Source of the DNA: Ornithinimicrobium cerasi
GTDB taxonomy: Bacteria > Actinomycetota > Actinomycetes > Actinomycetales > Dermatophilaceae
DNA: 64,000 bases
Direction: 5' to 3'
Assembly: GCF_003702705.1 (NCBI RefSeq)
Contig: NZ_QZMN01000014.1
Coordinates: forward strand, 62,001-126,000
In this document: positions 1 to 8,597 of the stretch, piece after piece
Numbering within the stretch: position 1 is the stretch's first letter
Layout: every line of letters begins with the position of its first letter
Notes under the pieces: generated by a model
Database searches by the model: none
Told to the model about the DNA's origin: nothing
The model's input: only the letters and a program-made list of their open reading frames with translations
Translations under genes and position numbers: made by a program

Positions 1-987
1 GCCGAGGGCGGGCTGCTCACGGGTGACATCAAGGCGTCGGGCTCCTCGGCGCAGGAAGCCGCGATGACTGCCTGGATCGCCGGCTACCAGTCGCACCAGC
101 CGGGGGTGCTCGTGCAGTACGACGCGATCGGCTCCGGGGGCGGGCGCGAGAACCTCATCGCCGGCGCGACGGACCTGGGCGGGACCGACGCGTTCCTGGA
201 CGAGAAGGAGCGGGAGGCGGTCGAGGCGTCGTGCGGCCCCGGCGGCGCCCTGCACGTGCCGGTCTACATCTCACCGATCGCCCTGCCCTACAACCTCCCC
301 GGGGTGGAGGGGCTGCAGCTGAGGCCGGCGACCATCGCGGGGATCATGGACCTGCGGATCACGAGCTGGGACGACCCGGCGATCCAGGAGGACAACCCGG
401 GCACCGACCTCCCCGCCACGGACATCACCGTCGTGCACCGCTCGGACGACTCCGGCACCACGGAGAACTTCCTGGAGTACCTCACCGCGGCCGCGCCCGA
501 GGCGTGGCCCCACGAGGTCGACAAGGCGTGGCCGGTCCCCGCCGAGGCCGCCCCCCAGAACACGGGCGTCATCCAGGTCGTCGAGTCGACCGAGGGGGCC
601 ATCGGCTACGCCGACGCCTCCGTCGTCACCGGGTCGTCGGTGGCGGTCGGGGTCGGCGGGGAGTTCGTGACCTTCTCGCCCGAGGCCGCCGCCCGCGTGG
701 TCGACGCCTCCGAGCCGGTCGTCACCGGCGTCCCCGGTGACCTCGCCCTGGACCTCGCCCGCGACACCACAGCCTCCGGGGCCTACCCCATCGTCCTCGT
801 GTCCTACCACGTCGCGTGCACCTCCTACGAGCGGGCGTCGAGGGCGGAGCTGGTCAAGGACTTCCTCCACTACGTCGTCTCCGAGGAGGGTCAGGCGACG
901 GCCGCGGAGGCGGCCGGGTCCTCGCCGATCTCGGACTCCCTCCGGGAGCAGGCGGACTCGCTCATCGACACCATCGACGCCGGTTGA
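1..987 (+). CDS. pstS: Phosphate ABC transporter substrate-binding protein PstS (5' end missing)
   Basis: Extracytoplasmic phosphate-binding protein that hands phosphate to the PstCA permease. The reading frame is open from base 1, so the signal peptide/lipobox and roughly the first 50-70 residues lie outside the window. Visible family features are the N-terminal GSSAQ segment (bases 46-60), GSGGG (about 133-147), a TDAF segment (about 187-198) and SDDSGTTENF (442-471), which resemble the phosphate-binding loops of PstS. The stop is 26 bases before pstC, and the order pstS-C-A-B is the classic operon. A Pho-type promoter would lie upstream of the window. The identity is secure; the length cannot be judged. 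Confidence 0.93.
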   Translation, partial: AEGGLLTGDIKASGSSAQEAAMTAWIAGYQSHQPGVLVQYDAIGSGGGRENLIAGATDLGGTDAFLDEKEREAVEASCGPGGALHVPVYISPIALPYNLPGVEGLQLRPATIAGIMDLRITSWDDPAIQEDNPGTDLPATDITVVHRSDDSGTTENFLEYLTAAAPEAWPHEVDKAWPVPAEAAPQNTGVIQVVESTEGAIGYADASVVTGSSVAVGVGGEFVTFSPEAAARVVDASEPVVTGVPGDLALDLARDTTASGAYPIVLVSYHVACTSYERASRAELVKDFLHYVVSEEGQATAAEAAGSSPISDSLREQADSLIDTIDAG

Positions 988-1012
988 GCACCCGGCCGAC
1001 CCGAAGGACTCC

Positions 1013-1954
1013 ATGACGACCTCGACCAGACCTGCCCGCCGGAGGCCGGCGGCCCCCCGGCGGCCGGGCGACCTGGCGTTCGCCGGCCTCTCGCTCGGGT
1101 CGGCGAGCCTGATCCTCCTCGTGCTGGCCGGGGTGGCCTTCTTCCTCGCGCGGGAGGGGGTGCCCGCGCTCACCGCGGACCCGGAGGAGGTGACCGGCGG
1201 GGCCGGGTTCGGCCGCTACGTCCTGCCGCTGGTCATCGGCACGGTCATCAGCTCGGTCATCGCGATGGTCGTGGCCACCCCGGTGGCGGTCGGCATCGCG
1301 CTGTTCATCTCGCACTACGCGCCCCGGCGGGTCGGGACGGCCGTCGGCTTCGTGGTGGACCTCCTCGCCGCCGTCCCGTCCGTGGTGTTCGGGATGTGGG
1401 GGCTGGCGGTGCTCGCCCCCCAGCTCGGCCCGCTCTTCGGCTGGCTCGAGCGCAACCTCGGCTTCCTTCCGTTCTTCGGCGAGGCGTCAGCGACCGGCCG
1501 CACCCTGCTGACCGCCTCGATCGTGCTGGCCGTGATGATCCTGCCGATCATCACGTCCGTCTCCCGGGAGGTCTTCCTCCAGACCCCGCGCCTGCACGAG
1601 GAGGCGGCCCTGGCCCTCGGCGCCACCAAGTGGGAGATGATCCGCACCGCCGTGCTCCCGTTCGGGACCCCCGGCGTGGTGGGCGGCACGATGCTGGGCC
1701 TGGGCCGGGCCCTCGGCGAGACGATGGCCGTCGCCATCATCCTCGCCCCCGGCGCCCTGAGCTGGAACCTGCTGGGCAGCGGGAACAAGACCATCCCCTC
1801 CGAGATCGCCCTCAACTTCCCCGAGGCCGCGGGCCTGCGGCTCTCGGAGCTGATCGCCGCGGGCCTGGTCCTCTTCCTCATCACGCTCGCCGTCAACCTC
1901 GTCGCCCGGTGGATCGTCGCGCGCCGGGCCGCGTTCTCGGGAGCCGGCGGATGA
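1013..1954 (+). CDS. pstC: Phosphate ABC transporter permease PstC
   Basis: Membrane subunit of the high-affinity phosphate importer, 313 residues, normal for PstC. I chose ATG 1013 because it has a GAAGGA ribosome site at 1003-1008; the frame stays open further upstream, but that would overlap pstS. An Arg/Pro-rich cytoplasmic N-terminus is followed by about six membrane segments. The cytoplasmic EAA loop (EEAALALGATKWEM, about residues 197-210) contacts PstB, and LGRALGETMAVA follows as in other PstC proteins. The stop overlaps the pstA start (ATGA), so translation is probably coupled. Confidence 0.95.
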   Translation: MTTSTRPARRRPAAPRRPGDLAFAGLSLGSASLILLVLAGVAFFLAREGVPALTADPEEVTGGAGFGRYVLPLVIGTVISSVIAMVVATPVAVGIALFISHYAPRRVGTAVGFVVDLLAAVPSVVFGMWGLAVLAPQLGPLFGWLERNLGFLPFFGEASATGRTLLTASIVLAVMILPIITSVSREVFLQTPRLHEEAALALGATKWEMIRTAVLPFGTPGVVGGTMLGLGRALGETMAVAIILAPGALSWNLLGSGNKTIPSEIALNFPEAAGLRLSELIAAGLVLFLITLAVNLVARWIVARRAAFSGAGG

Positions 1955-3105
1955 GCGCCCCCCTCCGGCCGGCCCCGCCCGTCGTGCCACCGCCGCCCCC
2001 CTCCAGGCTGAGGGACGTCGAGGGCCTCGTGCTGTCCCCGCTGCGCCCGACCACGCGTCGGCCCGCGGTGCTGGTGGGCTCGCTCTCGGTGCTCCTCACC
2101 GTGGGGTTGTGGCTGGGGGACCTCCACCCCGGCGCGGCGGTCGCCGCAGGGGCGCTGACCCACCTCGTCCTGCTGTATGCCGTGTACCGCGTCCTGGGCG
2201 GGCACCGGGTGGCGGTGGACCACGTGATGCGGGCCCTGGTCCACCTCGCCTTCGGGCTGGCCCTGCTGCCGCTGGTCTCCCTCCTGTGGACCGTGCTCAC
2301 GCTGGGCGGGGGACGCGGCTTCGACCCTCAGTTCCTGTGGCAGACGATGAACGGGGTGACCGGGCTCCACGACCAGGCCTACGCCGAGGGGCGGGGCGAC
2401 TTCGTCGGGGGCGCCTTCCACGCGATCGTCGGCACGCTCGTCATCACCGGCCTGGCGACGCTCATCTCGGTCCCGGTCGGGTTGTTCACGGCGATCTACC
2501 TGGTGGAGTACGCCGCCGGCAACCGTCTGTCCTCCGCCGTCCGGTTCCTCGTGGACGTGATGACCGGCATCCCCTCGATCGTGGCCGGCCTGTTCGCCTT
2601 CGCCCTCTTCGCCCAGATCTTCGGCCTGCGGGACGCCAAGATGGGGCTGGCCGGGGCGGTCGCCCTGTCGGTCCTCATGATCCCGACGGTCGTGCGCAAC
2701 AGCGAGGAGATGCTGCGGATCGTCCCGAACGAGCTGCGCGAGGCGTCGCTGGCCCTCGGGGTGCCCAAGTGGCGCACGATCGCCAGGATCGTGCTGCCCA
2801 CCGCCGCCTCCGGCCTGGCGTCCGGGATCACCCTCGCGGTCGCGCGGGTCATCGGCGAGACGGCCCCGCTCCTGGTCGCCGTCGGCTACGCCCGGGCGCT
2901 GAGCTGGAACCCGTTCGAGGGACCGATGAACACCCTCGCCGTCTACGCCTACTTCATGTTCACGAAGCCCCTCAGCCCCGCGGTGCGCGAGCCCAGCCTC
3001 GAGCGCGCCTGGGCGGCGGCCCTCCTGCTCGTGCTCATCGTCGTGGCGCTCAACCTGCTCGCCCGACTCATCGCGCGGCTGTTCGCGCCCAAGACCGGCC
3101 GCTGA
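1951..3105 (+). CDS. pstA: Phosphate ABC transporter permease PstA (with N-terminal extension)
   Basis: Second membrane subunit of the phosphate importer, partner of PstC and PstB. At 384 residues it is clearly longer than the roughly 280-300 residues usual for PstA. The first ~110 residues are a Pro-rich cytoplasmic stretch (VVPPPPPSR) plus two or three extra hydrophobic segments before the permease domain, which starts near [14 protein letters not shown]. The EAA loop ([19 protein letters not shown]) and [11 protein letters not shown] are intact. The start overlaps the pstC stop by four bases. Long PstA proteins of this kind are, to my knowledge, seen in other actinobacteria; the role of the extension is unknown. 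Confidence 0.93.
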   Translation: MSAPLRPAPPVVPPPPPSRLRDVEGLVLSPLRPTTRRPAVLVGSLSVLLTVGLWLGDLHPGAAVAAGALTHLVLLYAVYRVLGGHRVAVDHVMRALVHLAFGLALLPLVSLLWTVLTLGGGRGFDPQFLWQTMNGVTGLHDQAYAEGRGDFVGGAFHAIVGTLVITGLATLISVPVGLFTAIYLVEYAAGNRLSSAVRFLVDVMTGIPSIVAGLFAFALFAQIFGLRDAKMGLAGAVALSVLMIPTVVRNSEEMLRIVPNELREASLALGVPKWRTIARIVLPTAASGLASGITLAVARVIGETAPLLVAVGYARALSWNPFEGPMNTLAVYAYFMFTKPLSPAVREPSLERAWAAALLLVLIVVALNLLARLIARLFAPKTGR

Positions 3106-3133
3106 CGGCTGCCACCACCAGGGAAGAGAACCG

Positions 3134-3913
3134 ATGTCCAAGCGAATCGACGTCAAGGACCTTGACATCTACTACGGCGACTTCCAGGCCGTCCGCGGTG
3201 TCGGCATGACGATCGAGCCGCGGTCCGTCACCGCCTTCATCGGGCCGTCGGGCTGCGGCAAGTCCACCTTCCTGCGCACCCTCAACCGCATGCACGAGGT
3301 CATCCCGGGCGCCAGGGTCGAGGGGGAGGTCCTGATCGACGGCCAGAACCTCTACGGCCGGGACGTCGACCCGGTCGACGTGCGTCGTCAGGTGGGGATG
3401 GTCTTCCAGCGGCCCAACCCCTTCCCGACGATGTCCATCAAGGAGAACGTGCTCGCCGGGCTCCGCCTCAACGCCCGTCGGCTCTCCGGCAGGGCCGCGG
3501 ACGAGCTGGCGGAGCGGGCCCTGCGCGGCGCCAACCTGTGGAACGAGGTCAAGGACCGTCTCGACAAGCCCGGCTCGGGCCTCTCCGGCGGGCAGCAGCA
3601 GCGGCTGTGCATCGCCCGCGCGATCGCCATCCAGCCCGAGGTCATCCTCATGGACGAGCCGTGCTCGGCGCTGGACCCGATTTCCACCCTGGCCATCGAG
3701 GACCTGATCAACGAGCTCAAGTCCGACTACACGGTGGTCATCGTCACGCACAACATGCAGCAGGCGGCCCGCGTCTCGGACCGGACCGGCTTCTTCAACC
3801 TCAAGGAGACCGGTCAGCCCGGCGAGCTCGTCGAGTACGACAGCACGCAGACGATCTTCAACAACCCGCGCCAGAAGGCGACGGAGGACTACATCTCCGG
3901 TCGTTTCGGCTGA
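3134..3913 (+). CDS. pstB: Phosphate ABC transporter ATPase PstB
   Basis: Cytoplasmic ATPase that powers PstCA, 259 residues, normal for the family. Walker A is GPSGCGKST (about residues 37-45), the Q-loop reads FQRPNPFP (a PstB hallmark), the signature is [14 protein letters not shown], Walker B is [13 protein letters not shown], and the H-loop is IVTHNMQQ. The C-terminus [10 protein letters not shown] is typical of PstB. The start has an AGGGAAGAG ribosome site about 7 bases upstream. It closes the pst operon; no phoU follows. A weak GC-rich hairpin lies just downstream. Confidence 0.97.
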   Translation: MSKRIDVKDLDIYYGDFQAVRGVGMTIEPRSVTAFIGPSGCGKSTFLRTLNRMHEVIPGARVEGEVLIDGQNLYGRDVDPVDVRRQVGMVFQRPNPFPTMSIKENVLAGLRLNARRLSGRAADELAERALRGANLWNEVKDRLDKPGSGLSGGQQQRLCIARAIAIQPEVILMDEPCSALDPISTLAIEDLINELKSDYTVVIVTHNMQQAARVSDRTGFFNLKETGQPGELVEYDSTQTIFNNPRQKATEDYISGRFG

Positions 3914-3928
3914 CCGACCCACCTCCGA

Positions 3929-3955
3929 CGGCCGGCCCGGCACGTGGCCCGGCCG
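3929..3955 (+). terminator. Possible terminator after pstB
   Basis: A 7-bp stem, CGGCCGG (3929-3935) with CCGGCCG (3949-3955), and a 13-base loop lies 16 bases after the pstB stop. There is no T-run, as is common in high-G+C genomes. Weak support. Confidence 0.4.
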
Positions 3956-3992
3956 CCGCGCGCCCGGCGGCACCCGCCGGCGGGTGCGACGG

Positions 3993-3998
3993 CATACT
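3993..3998 (+). promoter_or_regulatory. -10 box of a leaderless promoter for the LprG-like gene
   Basis: CATACT followed by six bases and ATG 4005. With this spacing the transcript would begin at or next to the start codon, and no ribosome site precedes the gene. Confidence 0.55.
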
Positions 3999-4004
3999 GG
4001 CTGC

Positions 4005-4721
4005 ATGACCCGCACGCCGCGACCGCAGGTCGCCCTCGCCCTCGGCGCCTTCCTGCTCCTCGCCGCGTGCAGCGACGGGGGCGGCGACACCGAGACGCAG
4101 ACCACCCAGGCACCGACGGCGGCCGACCGGCTGGAGCAGGCGCAGGGCGTCCTCGTCGACGCCGGCACGGTGCACCTCGCGCTGGCCGGGACCGAGCTGC
4201 CCGAGGAGGAGAGCAGCTACATCATCGCCGCCGAGGGTGACGGCACCATGGAGCCGCCCGCCTTCGCCGGCACGATCACCGCCAAGCTGGTCGGCATCCA
4301 GGCCGACGTCCCCACGGTCGCGCTCGACGGCGAGCTGTGGGTGCAGCTGCCGTTCTCCCCGGCCTACGTGCGCACCGACCCGGAGGACCTCAACGTCCCG
4401 GACCCGGCCAGCCTCTTCGACCCGTCCACGGGGCTCGTCGGCCTGCTGCCGCAGACGCAGGACCCGCAGTTCGGCGAGCAGGCCCGGGTCGGGGCCGAGG
4501 TCGTGCAGGAGGTCACCGGAACCCTCCCCGGCGAGGCGGTCACCGAGCTCCTCCTCGTCGGCGACGCCGGCTCGGCCTTCGACGTCACCTACGGCCTGGT
4601 CGAGGAGACCTGGCAGATGCGCACCGTGGCGATCACCGGTCCGTTCTACCCCCCGGCGACGTCCACCTACACGGTGACCCTCGACGCCTACGGTGAGCCC
4701 GTCACCGTGACCCGGCCCTGA
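4005..4721 (+). CDS. lprG: LprG/LppX-family lipoprotein
   Basis: Membrane-anchored lipoprotein of the LppX_LprAFG family, 238 residues. A short signal peptide ends in the lipobox LAAC, with Cys22 as the lipid-modified residue. Family-like segments follow: AQGVLVDAGTVHLALAG, FAGTITAKL, DGELWVQLPF and DPSTGLVGLLP. In mycobacteria LprG has a hydrophobic pocket that carries triacylated lipids and works with the MFS exporter P55 encoded next to it. The same pairing occurs here, two bases apart. I start at ATG 4005, directly after a -10 box, rather than at GTG 3984. What lipid it carries here is unknown; a shared role with the next gene is inferred from synteny. Confidence 0.82.
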   Translation: MTRTPRPQVALALGAFLLLAACSDGGGDTETQTTQAPTAADRLEQAQGVLVDAGTVHLALAGTELPEEESSYIIAAEGDGTMEPPAFAGTITAKLVGIQADVPTVALDGELWVQLPFSPAYVRTDPEDLNVPDPASLFDPSTGLVGLLPQTQDPQFGEQARVGAEVVQEVTGTLPGEAVTELLLVGDAGSAFDVTYGLVEETWQMRTVAITGPFYPPATSTYTVTLDAYGEPVTVTRP

Positions 4722-4723
4722 CC

Positions 4724-6478
4724 GTGGCCCGGGAGGCCGCGGGGTCGGGCACCGCGCGGGGCGCCCGCCCGCTGCTGACGGTGGCCTCCCTCGCGGTCGC
4801 GCTGGCCGCGGCGGACACCTACGTCGTCGTCCTGGCCCTGACCGACATGATGGCCGGGGTCGGCGTCGGGATCGAGTCGCTGCAGCGCGGGACGCCGATC
4901 GTCTCGGGGTTCCTGCTGGGCTACATCGCGGTGCTCCCGCTCATCGGGCGGCTCTCGGACCTCGTCGACCGCCGCCGCATCCTGCTGTGGTGCCTCGTCG
5001 TCTTCGTCGTGGGTTCTGCCGTGACGGCCGTGGCGGTGGAGCTGCCGGTGATGGTGGGCGGCCGCTTCCTGCAGGGCCTGGGGGGCGGCGGTCTGGTGCC
5101 TGCCACCCTCGCGCTCGTCGCGGACCTCTGGCCACCGGGGCGGCGCGGTATGCCGCTCGGCGTCGTCGGCGCGGTCCAGGAGCTGGGATCGGTGCTGGGT
5201 CCGCTGCTCGGCGCGCTGGTCCTCGCCGTCGCCGGGTGGCGGGAAATCTTCTGGCTCAACGTCGTGCTCGGCCTCGCGTGCCTGGCCGGGGTCTGGGTGC
5301 TGGGGAGGGACGGCGGCGGGGGCGGCGCGGAGCCTCGGGCCCGGACGGGGGGAGCCCTGGGACGGGGCACGGCATACCTCGTGGGGGCGGTGGCGGTCGC
5401 GCTGACCACCCTCGCCCTGTGGGCGCCGGAGGTGCTCACCACCTCGGTGGCGCTCGGGGGACCGTTCGTGCCGTTCGACCCGGCGAGCGGCTCGCGCGCG
5501 ATGACGCCGGTCGGGCTGGTGGCCTCGCTGGCGTGGGTGCTGCTGGCGGTGCTCTCCGCACGGGCCTGGCTGCCGCTGCTGCTGCGGGCCGACCTGCTGG
5601 GCGCGACGCTGGTGGCGACCGCCCTGGGCGCGCTGGTCCTGACGTTCTCCAGCGCCGACCCGGAGACGGAGGTGCTCGGGCCGTGGGGGCTGTGGCTGCT
5701 GCCGCTCGGGGCACTGGCCGTCATCGGTTTCCTCGTCCGGCAGCGCACGGCCGCCGCACCGCTGGTCCCGCGAGGGGTGGTGCGCCGTCGGGTCTGGCCG
5801 GCGCTCGTCGTCAGCCTGCTCGTCGGCGCGTCCATCGTCGCCGTGGTCGTGGACGTGCCGCTCCTGTCCCGGCTGACGCAGGACACCGACGAGACGGACG
5901 CGGCCCTGGTCCTGGTCCGCTTCCTCGTGGCCGTGCCGGTCGGCGCGGTGCTCGGCGGCTGGCTGCTCCGTCGCGTGGGACCGGCGGTGGTGGCGGCGCC
6001 CGGCCTCGCGCTCGCCTCGGTGTCGATCCTGGCGATGGCCCGGTGGGAGCGCGCGACGCTCGAGGACGTGCTGGCGACGACGCTGCCGCTGCTGGGGGCC
6101 GGCCTCGGGGTCGGCCTGGCCATCGCGCCGGTCAACGACGCCGCGCTCGCCGACGCCCGCGACGACGGCCACGGCACGGTGAGCTCACTGGTCGTGGTGG
6201 CCCGCATGGTGGGCATGGTGGTCGGCCTCGCGCTGCTGACGTCGCTGGGGCTGCGGCGCTTCCACCAGGAGGTGGCCGTCCTGCCGGACCCCTCCGACAC
6301 GGACGCCATGCTCGACGCCGCCGTGGTGCAGGTGCAGACGGTGCTGACCGGGGCCGGCGTCGCTGCGGCCGCGGCGGCGCTCGTGGCCCTGCTGCTGGGG
6401 ATGCGCCCGGTAGGCCACCTCTCGCAGGAGGAGCAGGAGACGGCGGAGCCGCTCGCCGCGCAGCGACCGGCGGGCTGA
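4724..6478 (+). CDS. P55-type MFS lipid/drug exporter
   Basis: Major facilitator with about 14 predicted membrane segments, 584 residues. The loop between helices 2 and 3 reads GRLSDLVDRRR, and helix 5 has GSVLGPLLGALVL, a motif C-like antiporter segment; RFLQGLGGGGLVPATLALV is also typical of drug:H+ antiporters of the 14-TM class. The GTG start is two bases after the lprG stop, so the two are one operon, as for mycobacterial lprG-Rv1410c. In mycobacteria the pair moves triacylated lipids or lipoarabinomannan precursors outward; that function is inferred here. The C-terminus (EEQETAEPLAAQ) is hydrophilic. Confidence 0.8.
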   Translation: MAREAAGSGTARGARPLLTVASLAVALAAADTYVVVLALTDMMAGVGVGIESLQRGTPIVSGFLLGYIAVLPLIGRLSDLVDRRRILLWCLVVFVVGSAVTAVAVELPVMVGGRFLQGLGGGGLVPATLALVADLWPPGRRGMPLGVVGAVQELGSVLGPLLGALVLAVAGWREIFWLNVVLGLACLAGVWVLGRDGGGGGAEPRARTGGALGRGTAYLVGAVAVALTTLALWAPEVLTTSVALGGPFVPFDPASGSRAMTPVGLVASLAWVLLAVLSARAWLPLLLRADLLGATLVATALGALVLTFSSADPETEVLGPWGLWLLPLGALAVIGFLVRQRTAAAPLVPRGVVRRRVWPALVVSLLVGASIVAVVVDVPLLSRLTQDTDETDAALVLVRFLVAVPVGAVLGGWLLRRVGPAVVAAPGLALASVSILAMARWERATLEDVLATTLPLLGAGLGVGLAIAPVNDAALADARDDGHGTVSSLVVVARMVGMVVGLALLTSLGLRRFHQEVAVLPDPSDTDAMLDAAVVQVQTVLTGAGVAAAAAALVALLLGMRPVGHLSQEEQETAEPLAAQRPAG

Positions 6479-6508
6479 CCCCGCGTCGCCGGCTCGCCCC
6501 GGTCCGAC

Positions 6509-6530
6509 CGTCCGCCACGGCGTGCGGACG
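6509..6530. terminator. Hairpin between convergent genes
   Basis: CGTCCGC (6509-6515) and GCGGACG (6524-6530) form a perfect 7-bp stem with an 8-base loop between the convergent ends of the P55-like and CDGSH genes. It could stop transcription from either side. Confidence 0.5.
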
Positions 6531-6549
6531 AGCGGTCGAGCTCCGGCGG

Positions 6550-6804
6550 TCAGTCGGCGCGGAAGGAGCTGCGCTTGTGCGTCGAGTCGCAGAACGGCTT
6601 GATCCGCGACAGCCCGCACCGGCACAGCGCCACCGGGCCGTCGCGGTGCGGGATCGGCTCGCCGTCGACCGTCCGCAGGTCGACGTCACCACGCACGACG
6701 AGCGGCCCGTCGGGGTAGGCGGTGATCGTGACGGACGGTCGGGCCTGCGGCACGGCGGTCCCCTCCCGGGTCGCTCGTCCGGGCTGATCGGTCGGCGCAG
6801 CCAC
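6550..6804 (-). CDS. CDGSH-type iron-sulfur protein
   Basis: Small 84-residue protein whose C-terminal half carries the 2Fe-2S ligand pattern of CDGSH proteins: CRCGLSRIKPFCDSTH, with three Cys and one His. The usual CDGSH box reads CDSTH here, which keeps the Cys, Asp and His. The sequence before it (YPDGPLVVRGDVDL and GEPIPHRDGPVALC) is typical of the single-domain bacterial form. The GTG start is one base after the stop of the upstream diiron-type gene, so they form an operon. A redox or iron-handling role with that neighbour is inferred. The start could be slightly internal. Confidence 0.85.
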   Translation of the reverse strand: MAAPTDQPGRATREGTAVPQARPSVTITAYPDGPLVVRGDVDLRTVDGEPIPHRDGPVALCRCGLSRIKPFCDSTHKRSSFRAD

Positions 6805-6805
6805 C

Positions 6806-7867
6806 TCAGACCGGCCCGGCGGTCAGCGGACGCCGCAGGCTTGAGCGGCCGTCCTCCCAGGCGGTCAGCACGTGGCGACCGACCAGCGCGTCCATGGCCA
6901 GGGACGAGGCGGCGCCGAACATGATGTCCCCCACCAGCGAGGGGTCCTGCTCGGCCAGGGCGCCGGCCAGGTCGTGGGCGGCGATCTGCTCGTGCACCGC
7001 GTCCGCCTCGACGTGCTCGGCGAAGTAGCGGGTCACCTCCTCGCCGTACCCGAGGCGCGCGAAGCCGTCCCGGTAGTAGCGGTTGGGGATCGAGGACGTC
7101 ATCTCGAACGCCGCCAGGTGCCCCACCACCGCCCCGCGCAGCCGGTGGTGCAGCCCGAGCAGCGACATGGTGTTGTGCGAGGCCAGCACGACCGCCGGGG
7201 CGTGGTCGAGGTAGGCCGGGTAGGTGTCGTCCAGCCCGACACCGCGCATCGTCGTGGCGAACAGGACCGAGTGCATGGACCCGGGGTGGCCGCTGCCGTA
7301 CTCGTCGGCCTGAATCTCCACGAGCGCAGCCTTCGCCCGTCCGGTCAGCCGCGGGATCGCCCAGGAGTGGGCGTCGGCCTCCCGCAGGGTGTAGATGCTG
7401 CGCAGCGCAAGCAGCTCGAGCGCCTGCTCCGTGGTCGCCCGCCGGGCGACGTACCGCGCCAGGCTGGGGCCGTCGTCCGCCGCCGTCAGGTCGAACAGAG
7501 CCTGGGCGACCGACCGCGCCGTCGGCTCCGGCGCCGGCACCGTCCCGGCGAGCTCACGCAGCTCGGCCTCGTGCAGCCTCTCGAACAGCTGCCGCACCTG
7601 CAGCAGCTCCAGGTCCCACTCCAGGTCGTCGCCGAGGGCACCGAGCCAGCCGTAGTACAGGCCGTAGAGCAGGAACAGCGCCAGCTGGACGTCGTCGTCC
7701 TCGAGGACCGGTCCCCGGTCCGCGGCCCGCGCCCCGGCGAGCCGCAGGAGCTCCTCGTGGGCACCGGTGCCACGACGGCCCGCCCCGATGACCTGCAGCG
7801 TCAGGGCGCTCAGCGGTCCGCGTCCGCCCGCCAGCAGCGGGGGAGCCGGGAGCACGGGCGTCGTCAT
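6806..7867 (-). CDS. Haem-oxygenase-like diiron (iron-containing redox) family protein
   Basis: All-helical protein of 353 residues resembling the haem-oxygenase-like iron-containing redox enzyme family. The C-terminal half has the expected pattern of Glu/Asp/His metal-ligand candidates: EIQADEYGSGHPGSMHSVLF, HLAAFEMTSSIPNRYY and HVEADAVHEQIAAHD. ATG 7867 has a near-perfect AGGAGGTGG ribosome site. It is followed directly by a CDGSH iron-sulfur gene, which may supply electrons (inference). Members of this fold oxidise varied substrates, including fatty acids and amino acids; the substrate here cannot be read from the sequence. Confidence 0.72.
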   Translation of the reverse strand: MTTPVLPAPPLLAGGRGPLSALTLQVIGAGRRGTGAHEELLRLAGARAADRGPVLEDDDVQLALFLLYGLYYGWLGALGDDLEWDLELLQVRQLFERLHEAELRELAGTVPAPEPTARSVAQALFDLTAADDGPSLARYVARRATTEQALELLALRSIYTLREADAHSWAIPRLTGRAKAALVEIQADEYGSGHPGSMHSVLFATTMRGVGLDDTYPAYLDHAPAVVLASHNTMSLLGLHHRLRGAVVGHLAAFEMTSSIPNRYYRDGFARLGYGEEVTRYFAEHVEADAVHEQIAAHDLAGALAEQDPSLVGDIMFGAASSLAMDALVGRHVLTAWEDGRSSLRRPLTAGPV

Positions 7868-7979
7868 CGGTCCACCTCCTGGGTGCGCCGCCGAGATGGT
7901 CTCGGACGGGGGTCTCTTCCCCTCACAGTGCCCCCAGGCACGACGCCCCGCGAGCCGAGCGTGCACCTGCCGGCACGGC

Positions 7980-8000
7980 CGCGCGGGGCCGCCCCGCGCG
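7980..8000. promoter_or_regulatory. Perfect 9-bp inverted repeat upstream of the HhH-GPD gene
   Basis: CGCGCGGGG (7980-7988) and CCCCGCGCG (7992-8000) with a 3-base loop end four bases before the -10 box at 8004. The place, between divergent genes and over the -35 region, suits an operator better than a terminator. Confidence 0.4.
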
Positions 8001-8003
8001 GCA

Positions 8004-8009
8004 TACCAT
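8004..8009 (+). promoter_or_regulatory. -10 box of a leaderless promoter for the HhH-GPD gene
   Basis: TACCAT, then six bases, then ATG 8016. No ribosome site is present. Confidence 0.55.
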
Positions 8010-8015
8010 CGGCGC

Positions 8016-8597
8016 ATGAGCCAGACCCTGTCCCTCGTCGGGGACCCCGAGGCCGACCGGATCCTGACCGAGCACCCCTTCGCCCTGCTCGCCGGCATGC
8101 TGCTCGACCAGCAGATCCCGATGGAGGTGGCCTTCGACGGGCCGCGCAAGATCGCCGAGCGTCTCGGGTCGGTCGAGCCCGACCGGATCGCCGCGACGGA
8201 CCCCGAGGAGTTCGTCGCTGTCTGCTCCACACCGCCCGCGGTGCACCGGTTCCCGAGGTCGATGGGGCAGCGGGTGCACGACCTCGCGGCCGCCGTCGTG
8301 CGCGACTGGGACGGGGACGCCGCGACGATCTGGACCCGGGACGACCCGGACGGGACGGAGGTGCTGCGGCGGCTGAGGGCGCTGCCCGGCTTCGGCGACC
8401 AGAAGGCGCGCATCTTCCTGGCGCTCCTGGGCAAGCAGCGGGGGTTGCGCGCGCCGGGGTGGCGCGAGGCCGCCGGCGACTACGGCCGCGACGGCGTGCA
8501 CATGTCGATCGCCGACGTCACCGGTCCTGAGTCGCTGCAGCAGGTGCGTGCCTACAAGAAGGAGAAGAAGGCCGCCGCCAAGGCTGCCAGGGCGTGA
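8016..8597 (+). CDS. HhH-GPD-type base-excision DNA repair protein
   Basis: 193-residue protein of the short actinobacterial HhH-GPD family. The helix-hairpin-helix reads LRALPGFGDQKARIFLALLGK (within about residues 113-133). FALLAGMLLDQQIPMEVAF near the N-terminus matches the first glycosylase helices. The C-terminus is Lys/Ala-rich (KKEKKAAAKAARA), probably DNA-contacting. By family it would excise damaged bases or be a glycosylase relative; the lesion is unknown. Exonuclease III and endonuclease IV genes lie within 3.5 kb, suggesting a repair neighbourhood. Its stop overlaps the next start (GTGA). Confidence 0.83.
   Translation: MSQTLSLVGDPEADRILTEHPFALLAGMLLDQQIPMEVAFDGPRKIAERLGSVEPDRIAATDPEEFVAVCSTPPAVHRFPRSMGQRVHDLAAAVVRDWDGDAATIWTRDDPDGTEVLRRLRALPGFGDQKARIFLALLGKQRGLRAPGWREAAGDYGRDGVHMSIADVTGPESLQQVRAYKKEKKAAAKAARA

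Noticed and set aside
271-1173. Long open frames opposite pstS, and many similar frames opposite other genes
   Set aside because: They are Arg/Gly/Pro-rich shadows created by third-position G/C in real genes, with no family features.
3984-4004. GTG 3984 as the start of the LprG-like gene
   Set aside because: It would place the -10 box inside the coding region and add seven residues before the signal peptide. ATG 4005 fits both the promoter and the lipobox spacing.
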